In this document: one piece after another, positions 28,652 through 38,221 of the stretch
How positions within the stretch are numbered: the first letter of the stretch is position 1
How the letters are laid out: every line of letters starts with the position of its first letter
NCBI GenBank assembly: GCA_945869265.1
Contig: CAMBOI010000004.1
Span: 54,456 to 118,455 of the forward strand
Length of the DNA stretch: 64,000 bases
Source of the DNA: an uncultured Prevotella sp.
Lineage (GTDB): Bacteria > Bacteroidota > Bacteroidia > Bacteroidales > Bacteroidaceae
Direction: 5' to 3'
Notes under the pieces: model-generated
Told to the model about the DNA's origin: nothing
The model's database searches: none
What the model saw: the letters and a program-made list of their open reading frames with translations, nothing else
Made by a program: the position numbers and the translations under genes

Positions 28652-29170
28652 TTAGCTTTGAGTGCTCCATAGTGGTTCGTCCTGCCAGTTGCCTGAGGGA
28701 AAGCCTAATGCACGAAGGTCAACCTCTGGGTATTCGGTGAAGAGTGACTGCATCTTGGAGAGCATGTCATTGCCTGGAGATATGATGTCGAGGAAGTACT
28801 TGATGATGCACATGTCAAAATACACGCGTAGCGGGTCAGTCTTAAGCAAAAGCCAAGGACGAGTCATTCTTACAGGAATCGTTGCACGTATGGAGAAGAC
28901 TCTGTTCCATATACGGGAATGGTGGCCACATGAGTTACGGGTGACGGCAACGATGGTGAGCCATGACTCAAATGGAGCAACCTGCAAGTCGAACGACTGA
29001 GATATTCGTTTCTTTAATTTCTTGTTTTTGATATTTGCATAAATATTGGTGACGACACCAAAGGGGAGTACTTCCATCAATATCCATGCCGGTGGGTATG
29101 GATTAGAGTAGATTTCCTTGAAATGCGTTACAAAATCCTCCTTCGAGCGGTTAAGCTCTTCCTCTATCAA
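28652..29170 (-). pseudogene. Abi_2 family (abortive-infection, HEPN-like) protein, N-terminally truncated
   Basis: EEELNRSKEDFVTHFKEIYSNPYPPAWILMEVLPFGVVTNIYANI...FESWLTIVAVTRNSCGHHSRIWNR resembles the C-terminal half of Abi_2 proteins; the upstream part of ORF 28652-29437 does not look like the N-terminal half. Confidence 0.75.
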
Positions 29171-29234
29171 AAAAAACGACCCGCACATTTGAGCATCGTT
29201 GAGAGGCTTGGCGGGTTCTCGTACTGCAAAGGTA
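29169..29234 (-). ncRNA. candidate short transcription unit: promoter box followed by intrinsic terminator
   Basis: Minus strand: TACCTTTGCAgtacgagaACCCGCcaagcctctcaacgatgctcaaatgtGCGGGTcgtttttttt. Confidence 0.5.
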
Positions 29235-29661
29235 AGGCATTTATTTGGATTGTGCAAGGATTTTGTGGAAAAAGTGCGGAATTGGAGGTGATTTTTAACA
29301 GATGTTGGGTGTTTCGAGATGCAAAATGCGGCATCTGAAAACCAAAGTTGGTCATCTACTAACCATATAGGGCGGTTTGGAGGATTGGATGTAATTTCGC
29401 AGCGTTCCTTAGTTTTGCACCCTTGATTAATCTTCATAAAGTAATAGACCTCTTTGCTCCGCCGCAGTGATGCGTCGGGGCATTTTTATGATTCAGAAAC
29501 GGGAAGATCCTATCATTCGGGGGTGAGAGCATGTGGTTTTTGAATGGTTTTGAGCGATGTTTGGCTGAATTAACATGATTTTAACATAAAAATGAAGGGT
29601 AAAATGATAGAAAAAGCAATGAAATGATTCAAAAAATGCGTGATTTTTGCCAAAAAATGGC

Positions 29662-29764
29662 TTTTACTGCCACCAATATCACCCTTCTGCCACCTCTTCT
29701 GCCACCACTTAAGATATTGTATCACAACGTGTTATATGCATTGGTGGCAGTAGTGGCAGTAAAA
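29662..29764. repeat. inverted repeat TTTTACTGCCAC / GTGGCAGTAAAA with internal TGCCACC copies
   Basis: 12-bp perfect arms at 29662-29673 and 29753-29764; additional ctgccacc copies inside. Confidence 0.9.
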
Positions 29765-29827
29765 TTCATAAAATACATAGTATAGAGAGGGGGGTAAGCA
29801 TATAGCGGTCTTACAAAATAATCAGAA

Positions 29828-29880
29828 AAGGATGGTAGGAATGAAAGTATAAGGATGGTAGGAATGAAAGTATAAGGATA
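29828..29880. repeat. 23-bp tandem direct repeat
   Basis: aaggatggtaggaatgaaagtat at 29828-29850 and 29851-29873, then a partial third copy. Confidence 0.95.
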
Positions 29881-29913
29881 GGAGGATTGAATTTATATCA
29901 TTAAGGTGTTTGG

Positions 29914-30003
29914 TTTATATTCCGCAATGGGGAACGTACGTTCCGCAGTGGGGAATATACGTTCCGCAGTGGGGAATGTACATACCGCACTGCGGAATAT
30001 AAA
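29914..30003. repeat. four 21-bp near-palindromic tandem units bounded by a 13-bp perfect inverted repeat
   Basis: Units start at 29920, 29941, 29962, 29983 (TTCCGCArTGGGGAAyrTACG-like); TTTATATTCCGCA (29914-29926) versus TGCGGAATATAAA (29991-30003). Confidence 0.95.
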
Positions 30004-30067
30004 ACAATAGCTATGTTTATACATATTTATAACAAGCATTGTTATTACCTTATCATAGTCGTAAACA

Positions 30068-30107
30068 AAAGATTCAAATACCGCAAGATGACGGTATTTG
30101 AATCTTT
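30068..30107 (-). terminator. 16-bp perfect hairpin downstream of hppA
   Basis: AAAGATTCAAATACCG-caagatga-CGGTATTTGAATCTTT; weak U tract so terminator function is an inference. Confidence 0.6.
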
Positions 30108-30162
30108 GAGATAAAACCAACAAAATAATTGAGAGGAGATAAATGGAATAGGGTAGCGCACC

Positions 30163-32364
30163 TTATGAGAATGCTACTACAAGTCCTGCCATCACAATGC
30201 TCACCATCGACATCAGTTTGATGAGGATATTGAGTGACGGACCACTTGTGTCCTTAAACGGGTCGCCCACTGTATCACCGACAATCGTTGCCTTATGACA
30301 CTCAGAACCCTTGCCTCCGAAGTTTCCTTCTTCTACCATTTTCTTGGCATTGTCCCATGCTCCACCGGCATTTGCCATAAACACGGCAAGAGTGAAACCG
30401 GCAGTCAGGCCGCCTACCAACAATCCCATTACTCCTGCTACACCAAGCAGCAAACCAACAACAATAGGAATGGCTATGGCAAGAAGACTGGGGAATATCA
30501 TCTCTCTCTGGGCTGAACGAGTGCTTATCTCTACGCATCTGCCATAGTCGGGAGTGCCCTTGCCCTCGAGTATGCCCTTAATCTCGCGGAACTGACGACG
30601 CACTTCCTCTACCATCGTCTGTGCGGCTCTACCTACGGCTCCCATAGTGAGACCGCAGAAGAGGAATGCTGCCATACCACCAATGAAGGCTCCGACGAGC
30701 ACCTTGGGGTTCATAAGGTTTACCTGGAAATAATTCATATAATCGAGCATGTTGGCAGTGGCAGGATTAAACACATTGCCCGCTGCATCTACAAACGACT
30801 GACCTTCCTCAACTGCACGCACCATGGCAATCTTTATCTCCTCAACATAAGAGGCGAGTAGGGCGAGGGCAGTAAGGGCGGCACTACCAATGGCAAAGCC
30901 CTTGCCTGTGGCGGCTGTGGTGTTGCCCAAGGCGTCGAGGGCATCAGTGCGATGGCGCACCTCTTCTCCCAATTCGCTCATCTCGGCATTACCGCCGGCA
31001 TTGTCGGCAATAGGGCCGTAGGCATCCGTGGCAAGTGTGATGCCAAGAGTGGAGAGCATACCGACGGCAGCAATACCAATACCATAAAGTCCCATGGAGA
31101 TGCTTGAGGCACTCATCGAGAGGTCGAAACCATTGGCGAAGAGATAGCTCAGCATGATGGCAACAGATATTGTGACCACAGGAACCATTGTGGAAATCAT
31201 ACCGGTACCTATTCCTTGTATGATGACAGTGGCAGGACCAGTCTTCGATGCTTCTGATATCTTCTGCGTGGGTTTGTAGCTATGACTTGTATAGTATTCC
31301 GTAGCCTGTCCGATTACAACACCGGCAACAAGTCCGCTTACCACCGAGAATGACACTCCGAGCCAGTTTTCAATCTGAAGTAGATATAAAATAATAAATG
31401 TAGCAACAGCAATTAGACCTGCCGACACGTTGGTGCCAAGACCGAGAGAGCGAAGCAAGTCGCGCATAGTGGCGTCCTCCTTGGTGCGCACGGTGAAGAT
31501 GCCTATCAGCGACAGGAAAATGCCCACAGAAGCAATAATCATCGGAGCTACTACAGCCTTGAGTTGCATGTCAATATTCATGGCGAATGCCGTGGCGCCG
31601 AGGGCTGCGGTTGAGAGGATACTGCCACAGTAGCTCTCATATAAGTCGGCTCCCATACCAGCCACATCGCCCACATTATCACCTACATTGTCGGCAATGG
31701 TGGCAGGATTGCGCGGGTCATCCTCGGGGATATTCGCCTCAACCTTTCCCACGAGGTCGGCTCCCACATCAGCAGCCTTGGTGTATATACCACCACCCAC
31801 ACGTGCAAAGAGAGCCTGGGTGGATGCACCCATACCGAATGTGAGCATAGTGGTGGTGATGGTGATGAGAGCCATGCTGGAGCCTTGATAGAAATAGCTT
31901 AGCACAAGAAACCAGATGGCAATGTCGAGAAGTCCGAGACCTACGACGACAAGTCCCATAACGGCACCCGAACGGAATGCCACCTTCAGTCCGCTGTTAA
32001 GGCTTTTTCGGGCGGCATTGGCAGTGCGGGCAGAAGCGTATGTGGCGGTCTTCATGCCGAAGAATCCTGCAAGTCCCGAGAAGAAACCACCAGTGAGGAA
32101 TGCAAACGGCACCCATGGGTTCTGTACCTTCAGTACGTATGCCATAAAGGCGAAAACTACTGCTAGCATAATGAAAACAATGGTAACCACCTTATACTGC
32201 TGCCGTAGATAAGCCATGGCACCTTTTCTTACAAACTCCGCAATCTCAATCATTCGCGGAGTACCTTCATCCTCCTTCCTCATCTGGCGGAAGAAGTAGC
32301 CAGCCATTGCCAAAGCCACCACAGAGGCTATGGGCACAAGCCAAAATACAAATGGAATGTTCAT
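30163..32364 (-). CDS. hppA: membrane-bound ion-translocating pyrophosphatase
   Basis: 733 aa, about 16 [58 protein letters not shown]. Confidence 0.95.
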   Translation of the reverse strand: MNIPFVFWLVPIASVVALAMAGYFFRQMRKEDEGTPRMIEIAEFVRKGAMAYLRQQYKVVTIVFIMLAVVFAFMAYVLKVQNPWVPFAFLTGGFFSGLAGFFGMKTATYASARTANAARKSLNSGLKVAFRSGAVMGLVVVGLGLLDIAIWFLVLSYFYQGSSMALITITTTMLTFGMGASTQALFARVGGGIYTKAADVGADLVGKVEANIPEDDPRNPATIADNVGDNVGDVAGMGADLYESYCGSILSTAALGATAFAMNIDMQLKAVVAPMIIASVGIFLSLIGIFTVRTKEDATMRDLLRSLGLGTNVSAGLIAVATFIILYLLQIENWLGVSFSVVSGLVAGVVIGQATEYYTSHSYKPTQKISEASKTGPATVIIQGIGTGMISTMVPVVTISVAIMLSYLFANGFDLSMSASSISMGLYGIGIAAVGMLSTLGITLATDAYGPIADNAGGNAEMSELGEEVRHRTDALDALGNTTAATGKGFAIGSAALTALALLASYVEEIKIAMVRAVEEGQSFVDAAGNVFNPATANMLDYMNYFQVNLMNPKVLVGAFIGGMAAFLFCGLTMGAVGRAAQTMVEEVRRQFREIKGILEGKGTPDYGRCVEISTRSAQREMIFPSLLAIAIPIVVGLLLGVAGVMGLLVGGLTAGFTLAVFMANAGGAWDNAKKMVEEGNFGGKGSECHKATIVGDTVGDPFKDTSGPSLNILIKLMSMVSIVMAGLVVAFS

Positions 32365-32496
32365 AGGTCAAAATAGTTATTAATCCATACTTAGGTCGCA
32401 TTGACCAGTTATCGCCGCAAATATACTAACAATTTTCCATTTCACCAAATATTTCACCGATTATCTGTAGATTTACACTTAAAAAAAGTTATTTAT

Positions 32497-32527
32497 TTTG
32501 TCAGAACAAAAAAAAGTACTATCTTTG
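32497..32527 (+). promoter_or_regulatory. consensus Bacteroidota promoter upstream of ileS
   Basis: TTTG (32497-32500) - N19 - TATCTTTG (32520-32527). Confidence 0.7.
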
Positions 32528-32603
32528 CACGCTATAAAACAGGTATATGCGAAAGTGCCTGAAAATTAGTTGAATAAATAACAATAGAACGATTATAACA
32601 GAT

Positions 32604-35600
32604 ATGGCAAAGAAATTCGCCGAACACAATGGCTTGAATTTGACTCAAGTGAACAAAGATGTGCTTGAGCAGTGGAACGCTAATGACGTATTCCACAAGA
32701 CGATAGATGAACGTGAAGGTTGTCCGCAATTTGTATTCTTTGAGGGACCTCCCTCTGCTAACGGGCATCCAGGAATTCACCATGTGCTTGCACGAGCCAT
32801 CAAGGATACATTCAACAGATACAAGACGATGAAGGGGTATCAGGTTCACCGCAAGGCTGGATGGGATACTCATGGACTGCCGGTGGAACTGGGAGTGGAG
32901 AAGGAGCTTGGCATTACCAAGGCCGACATCGACAACCATGAGTCGAGCAAGTATATCTCTGTTGAAGACTACAACCGCAAATGCCGTGAGAACGTGATGA
33001 TGTTTACGGCTGAATGGCGCAAGCTCACCGAGGAAATGGGATATTTCGTGGATCTCGATCATCCTTATATTACATACGACAACAAGTATATCGAGACCTT
33101 GTGGTGGTTGCTTCGCCAGCTTTATGACAAGGGACTGCTCTATAAGGGATATACCATCCAACCTTATTCTCCCGGAGCCGGAACAGGACTCTCTTCTCAT
33201 GAGCTCAACCAGCCAGGTTGCTATCGTGATGTGAAAGATACAACTTGTACAGCTCTCTTCGAGATAACCAATCCCGACGCTAAATGGACAAATTGGGGTA
33301 AGCCGTATTTTGCCGCATGGACAACCACACCGTGGACACTGCCTTCAAATACCGCACTCTGCGTAGGTCCAAACATCAAGTATGTGGCAGTGGAGACATA
33401 TAATCCGTATAACGACGAGAAGATGACTGTCATCATGGCAGAGTCTCGTCTGGACGCTTATCTGAAGCCCGAGGGCAAGGATGCCGACATGGAGGCATAC
33501 AAGCATGGCGACAAGGTGGTGCCTTATCGCATTGTGGCTGAATATACAGGTAAGGAACTTGTTGGATACAAATATAAGCAACTGATGCCTTGGGTGAAGC
33601 CTTGTCTGAAGTTGGGCGACCTCGCTCCTGAGTATGCCACAGCTTATGCCAACGAGCATCCCGAGAAGGTGTTTGCCTCTGAGACCGGCAAGGATAAGTT
33701 TGTAGAGATGGAAGAATGTGCCTTCCGCGTAATCCCCGGTGACTATGTCACAACAGAAGACGGTACGGGTATTGTGCACATCGCACCCACATTCGGTGCC
33801 GACGACGCCAAGGTGGCAAAGGACGCCCATATACCTTCGCTCTTCCTTATAAATAAAAAAGGTGAAACACGCCCGATGGTTGACCTTGATGGTAAATACT
33901 ATGTAGAGTCGGAACTCGACAACAACTTCATTGCTGCTTGTGTGGACAGTGAAGCCTATGGACACCATGCGGGCGACTACGTGAAGAACGCATACAAGCC
34001 TGAATTTAATATCGACGGAAAATACGATGAGAAGGCTGCCGCAAAGGCAGAAGACCTCAACATCGTGATTTGTATGGAGATGAAGCAGGAGGGTACTGCA
34101 TGGAAGATTGAGAAGCATGTGCACAACTATCCCCACTGCTGGCGTACCGACAAACCGGTGCTCTATTATCCTCTCGATTCATGGTTTATCCGTTCAACTG
34201 CCAAGAAGGAAAGAATGTTCGAATTGAACAAGACTATCAACTGGCAGCCGGAATCAACTGGTACAGGACGTTTCGGCAACTGGCTTGAGAACCTCAACGA
34301 CTGGAATCTCTCTCGCTCGCGCTATTGGGGTACTCCGCTGCCTATATGGCGCAATGAGGACGGTGAGGAGAAGTGCATTGGCAGTATGCAGGAACTCTAC
34401 GACGAGCTTGAAAAGGCAGTAGCTGCAGGAGTGATGCAGAGCAACCCTCTGAAGGATAAAGGATTCATTCCCGGTGATTATTCCCAAGAGAACTATGACA
34501 AGATCGACCTCCATCGCCCGTATGTTGACAACATCGTGCTCGTGAGCGAGAGCGGTAAACCGATGAAGCGCGAGAGCGACCTCATCGACGTATGGTTTGA
34601 CTCTGGTTCGATGCCTTACGCACAAATCCACTATCCGTTTGAGAACAAGGAGATGATAGACGAGGGTAAGGCATTCCCCGCCGACTTCATCAACGAGGGT
34701 GTTGACCAGACACGTGGATGGTTCTTCACTCTGCATGCCATCGCAACGATGGTGTTCGACTCTGTGGCATTCAAGAACGTCATCTCTTCAGGTCTTGTTC
34801 TCGACGCCAAGGGCAACAAGATGTCGAAGCATGTGGGCAATGTGGTGAATCCATTCGACCAGATAGAGAAATATGGCGCCGACCCAGTGCGTTTCTATAT
34901 GATGACCAACTCGGAGCCTTGGGACAACCTTAAGTACGACCCCGAGGGAGTGGATGAGGTGAGACGCAAGTTCTTCGGCACATTATATAATACATATTCC
35001 TTCTTCAGCCTCTATGCCAATGTCGATGGCTTCGACTATTCGCAACCCGAAGTGCCGTTGGCAGAGCGTCCTGAGATTGACCGCTGGATTCTGTCGGTAC
35101 TCCATTCGCTCGTGAAGGGAGTTGACAAGGAACTACAGAACTACGACCCGACGCGTGCTGGACGTCTTATCGACGCATTCGTCAACGACGACCTCAGCAA
35201 CTGGTATGTGCGCCTCAACCGCAAGCGCTTCTGGGGTAAGGAGATGAGTCAGGACAAACTGTCGGCTTATCAGACACTCTACACCTGCTTGGAGACCGTC
35301 GCCAAACTGCTTGCTCCGTTTGCACCGTTCTATGCCGACCAGCTCTATCTCGATCTTACTAAGGCTACAGGCAGGGACAATGTATGCTCAGTACACCTCG
35401 CCAAGTTCCCCGAGGCTGACGAGACATTCATCGACAAGGACCTCGAGCAGCGAATGGGTATGGCGCAGAAGATAACATCAATGGTGCTCGCACTGCGTCG
35501 CAAGGTGAATATCAAGGTGCGCCAACCGCTTCAGGAGATTATGATTCCCGCTGTGGATGATGAACAAAAGCGTCATATAGAAGCTGTTAAGGACTTGATT

Positions 35601-36170
35601 ATGAACGAGGTAAACGTCAAGGAGTTGAACTTCGTCGAAGGTTCGGGAATACTCGTTAAGAAGGTGAAGTGCAACTTCCGCACGATGGGTAAGAAATTCG
35701 GTAAGATGATGAAGGGTATTGCTGCTGCTATGGACACACTTTCGCAGGAGCGCATTGCCGAACTTGAGCGCGAGGGAAGCATAAAGATTGCCGTTGACTG
35801 CAACGAGGTAATCGTTGAGGCTGCCGACGTAGAGATCATCAGCGAGGATATCCCCGGATGGCTCGTCAGCAACGAGGGCAACCTGACCGTAGCCCTTGAG
35901 GTGGAACTCACCGACGAACTTCGCAACGAGGGTATGGCTCGCGAGCTCATCAACCGCATACAGAACCTGCGCAAGGATGGTGGACTTGAAATCACCGACC
36001 GCATCAAGGTGACAATCACTCCAGCAGATGCTGTCAAGAGTGCCGTGGACGGATATGCCGATTATATCAAGACACAGGTGCTTGCCGACGAGATTGTGCT
36101 TGCCGAAAATGACGGAGTAGAAGTGGAACTTGATGACATTAAGGCGAAGATTCTTGTAATTAAGAATTAG
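32604..36170 (+). CDS. ileS: isoleucyl-tRNA synthetase
   Basis: FFEGPPSANGHPGIHHVLAR (HIGH region), DAKGNKMSKHVGN (KMSKS). Confidence 0.97.
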   Translation: MAKKFAEHNGLNLTQVNKDVLEQWNANDVFHKTIDEREGCPQFVFFEGPPSANGHPGIHHVLARAIKDTFNRYKTMKGYQVHRKAGWDTHGLPVELGVEKELGITKADIDNHESSKYISVEDYNRKCRENVMMFTAEWRKLTEEMGYFVDLDHPYITYDNKYIETLWWLLRQLYDKGLLYKGYTIQPYSPGAGTGLSSHELNQPGCYRDVKDTTCTALFEITNPDAKWTNWGKPYFAAWTTTPWTLPSNTALCVGPNIKYVAVETYNPYNDEKMTVIMAESRLDAYLKPEGKDADMEAYKHGDKVVPYRIVAEYTGKELVGYKYKQLMPWVKPCLKLGDLAPEYATAYANEHPEKVFASETGKDKFVEMEECAFRVIPGDYVTTEDGTGIVHIAPTFGADDAKVAKDAHIPSLFLINKKGETRPMVDLDGKYYVESELDNNFIAACVDSEAYGHHAGDYVKNAYKPEFNIDGKYDEKAAAKAEDLNIVICMEMKQEGTAWKIEKHVHNYPHCWRTDKPVLYYPLDSWFIRSTAKKERMFELNKTINWQPESTGTGRFGNWLENLNDWNLSRSRYWGTPLPIWRNEDGEEKCIGSMQELYDELEKAVAAGVMQSNPLKDKGFIPGDYSQENYDKIDLHRPYVDNIVLVSESGKPMKRESDLIDVWFDSGSMPYAQIHYPFENKEMIDEGKAFPADFINEGVDQTRGWFFTLHAIATMVFDSVAFKNVISSGLVLDAKGNKMSKHVGNVVNPFDQIEKYGADPVRFYMMTNSEPWDNLKYDPEGVDEVRRKFFGTLYNTYSFFSLYANVDGFDYSQPEVPLAERPEIDRWILSVLHSLVKGVDKELQNYDPTRAGRLIDAFVNDDLSNWYVRLNRKRFWGKEMSQDKLSAYQTLYTCLETVAKLLAPFAPFYADQLYLDLTKATGRDNVCSVHLAKFPEADETFIDKDLEQRMGMAQKITSMVLALRRKVNIKVRQPLQEIMIPAVDDEQKRHIEAVKDLIMNEVNVKELNFVEGSGILVKKVKCNFRTMGKKFGKMMKGIAAAMDTLSQERIAELEREGSIKIAVDCNEVIVEAADVEIISEDIPGWLVSNEGNLTVALEVELTDELRNEGMARELINRIQNLRKDGGLEITDRIKVTITPADAVKSAVDGYADYIKTQVLADEIVLAENDGVEVELDDIKAKILVIKN

Positions 36171-36196
36171 AAATCAAAAATTAAGAAATAACGACT

Positions 36197-36577
36197 ATGG
36201 AAGAAAAGACACGCTACTCAGATGCTGAACTCCAGGAGTTCAAGGAGATAATCGACGAGAAGCTGCGACTCGCGCGTAGAGACTACGACGAGATGATGAG
36301 ACAGTTGATGAACGCCGATGGTAATGACTGTGATGACACGTCGCCCACCTACAAAGTGCTTGAGGAGGGTAGTGCCACCCAGAGCAAGGAAGAACTGATA
36401 CAGTTGGCCAACCGCCAGCAGAAGTTCATCCAGGGTTTGGAAGGTGCCCTCATCCGTATCAAGAACAAGACCTACGGTATCGACCGCATAAGTGGAAAAC
36501 TGATACCTAAGGAGCGTCTTAGGGCAGTGCCTCATGCCACACTCAGTGTGGAATCGAAACTCAATAGAAAGAAATGA
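36197..36577 (+). CDS. DksA/TraR-like protein lacking zinc-finger cysteines
   Basis: Coiled-coil then YGIDRISGKLIPKERLRAVPHATLSVESK, aligned by eye with the DksA YGxCxxCGxxIPxxRLxAxPxAxxCxxC region. Confidence 0.85.
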   Translation: MEEKTRYSDAELQEFKEIIDEKLRLARRDYDEMMRQLMNADGNDCDDTSPTYKVLEEGSATQSKEELIQLANRQQKFIQGLEGALIRIKNKTYGIDRISGKLIPKERLRAVPHATLSVESKLNRKK

Positions 36578-37215
36578 CAAAAAAGAAAATTATGGTTACG
36601 CGAAGCAGAATGGTCATACTTTTGGTATTGGCCATCCTGCTCGTTGACCAAACGATAAAGATAGCCGTTAAGACCAATATGACACTGCACGAATGTCTGC
36701 CAGTGTTCAGTTGGTTTAAGATACTCTTTATCGAGAACAATGGTATGGCGTACGGTATGGAGATTGGCAGTAAACTGTTGCTCTCCATTTTGCGCATACT
36801 GCTTGTGGGAGTCATCTCTCTTTATGCCTATCGTGTGGCGGCAAGGGGAGCTCGCACAGGTTTTATCGTCTGCCTGTCGATGATAGTGGCTGGAGCTCTT
36901 GGCAATATCATCGACGGTATGTTCTACGGTATGATGTTCGAAGAATCGACCATCGTCAATACGGCATCGCTCGTGCCCTTTGGTGAGGGATATTCCTCGT
37001 TTATGATGGGCAAGGTGGTGGATATGTTCTATTTCCCCATCATCGAGACCACTTGGCCCCAATGGGTGCCGATGGTTGGCGGTCAGGAGTTTATATTCTT
37101 TAGTCCGGTGTTCAATTTTGCCGATGCAAGCATCTCTGTAGGAGTGATATGGATGGTGCTGTTCTATCGCAAGGAAGTGTCGGAGGTGTCCTTGTCGAAA
37201 TTGTTGAAAAAATGA
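36574..37215 (+). CDS. lspA: lipoprotein signal peptidase
   Basis: DQTIKIAVKTNM, ENNGMAYGM, ALGNIIDGMFYG, FNFADASISVG. Confidence 0.93.
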   Translation: MTKKKIMVTRSRMVILLVLAILLVDQTIKIAVKTNMTLHECLPVFSWFKILFIENNGMAYGMEIGSKLLLSILRILLVGVISLYAYRVAARGARTGFIVCLSMIVAGALGNIIDGMFYGMMFEESTIVNTASLVPFGEGYSSFMMGKVVDMFYFPIIETTWPQWVPMVGGQEFIFFSPVFNFADASISVGVIWMVLFYRKEVSEVSLSKLLKK

Positions 37216-37240
37216 AGAATGAAGACGAGTTGTTGAGCGT

Positions 37241-38221
37241 ATGCGAAAAATGAAGAATGAAGCATGGCTGCGCAAACCAAGTTACATAGTGATGGTAGCC
37301 ACCATTTGTTTGGTGTGCATAGGATGTAAGCCTACTGTGCCGAGTGATGTCATTCAACCTGGCGATATGGAGGACATCCTATATGACTATTATCTGTCGC
37401 GCGAGATGGCTCAGAAACCCTCAGGCGAGGGCAATTCGCCTTATCTGCGCACCCTCTACTATAAGGCGGTGCTCAAGAAGCATGGGGTGACGGAGGCAGA
37501 GTTTGACTCATCGCTTGTCTATTACTATGGACATGCAGAAGAGTTTACCAAGATTTTCAATCGTGTGAGCGACCGTATGCAGGAATATGGCAAGTCTCTC
37601 GGCATCAACACCAATGGTATGGGAGGCACTCTCACACATTATTCCGCCACGGGAGACACTGCCAATATATGGCGTGGGGCAACGAGCGTCATGTTGCTGC
37701 CCAAGGCTCCATATAACCGCTTTGACTTTGAGATTAAGGCCGATACATCATTCCATAAGGGCGACTCGTTTATGCTCAGTTTCATGACCAACTATCTGTA
37801 TCAGCAAGGTACTAAAGATGCCACCGCATATATCGACGTGAGATACTCCAACGACAGTATAGCATCATTCTCTACTTCAATCAGTGTGTCCGGGATGTCG
37901 CAGTTGAGGGTGATGGAATGTAGCAAGCATGATATAAAGCTGATACGTGGATTCATATATCTCAATAGGGGCAGCGATGAATCGGAAACCGTAAAACTGA
38001 TGTTTATAGACAACATACAATTCGTAAGATTCCATAAGAATGAGTCAAAGAACACGCAAGATAGCCGTCCATCACCTTCAACTTCCCGACGGGACGACCT
38101 GCGGCCCATCGGTGGTGGAGTTCCTCCCCAACGGACAGGTGATACACTGGCACCCGTTAGACCGGGAAGAACCCCAAACGGAATGGTTGGGGGGCACCGT
38201 CCACCTCTTCAAAGGAGATGA
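37241..38221 (+). CDS. DUF4296-type lipoprotein, 3' end possibly over-extended
   Basis: Lipobox LVCIGCKPT; DVIQPGDMEDILYDYYLSREMAQ motif near N-terminus; last about 60 codons overlap the next gene in another frame and look non-coding. Confidence 0.75.
   Translation: MRKMKNEAWLRKPSYIVMVATICLVCIGCKPTVPSDVIQPGDMEDILYDYYLSREMAQKPSGEGNSPYLRTLYYKAVLKKHGVTEAEFDSSLVYYYGHAEEFTKIFNRVSDRMQEYGKSLGINTNGMGGTLTHYSATGDTANIWRGATSVMLLPKAPYNRFDFEIKADTSFHKGDSFMLSFMTNYLYQQGTKDATAYIDVRYSNDSIASFSTSISVSGMSQLRVMECSKHDIKLIRGFIYLNRGSDESETVKLMFIDNIQFVRFHKNESKNTQDSRPSPSTSRRDDLRPIGGGVPPQRTGDTLAPVRPGRTPNGMVGGHRPPLQRR

Noticed and set aside
29171-29437. N-terminal 88 residues of ORF 28652-29437 as part of a real protein
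   Set aside because: Contains promoter and terminator signals and does not resemble an Abi_2 N-terminus; treated as non-coding read-through of the frame.
27300-30160. Search for integrase/transposase, CRISPR array or tRNA attachment site in the accessory island
   Set aside because: No transposase or integrase motif, no regularly spaced repeats with unique spacers, no cloverleaf seen; repeats are directly tandem so not CRISPR.
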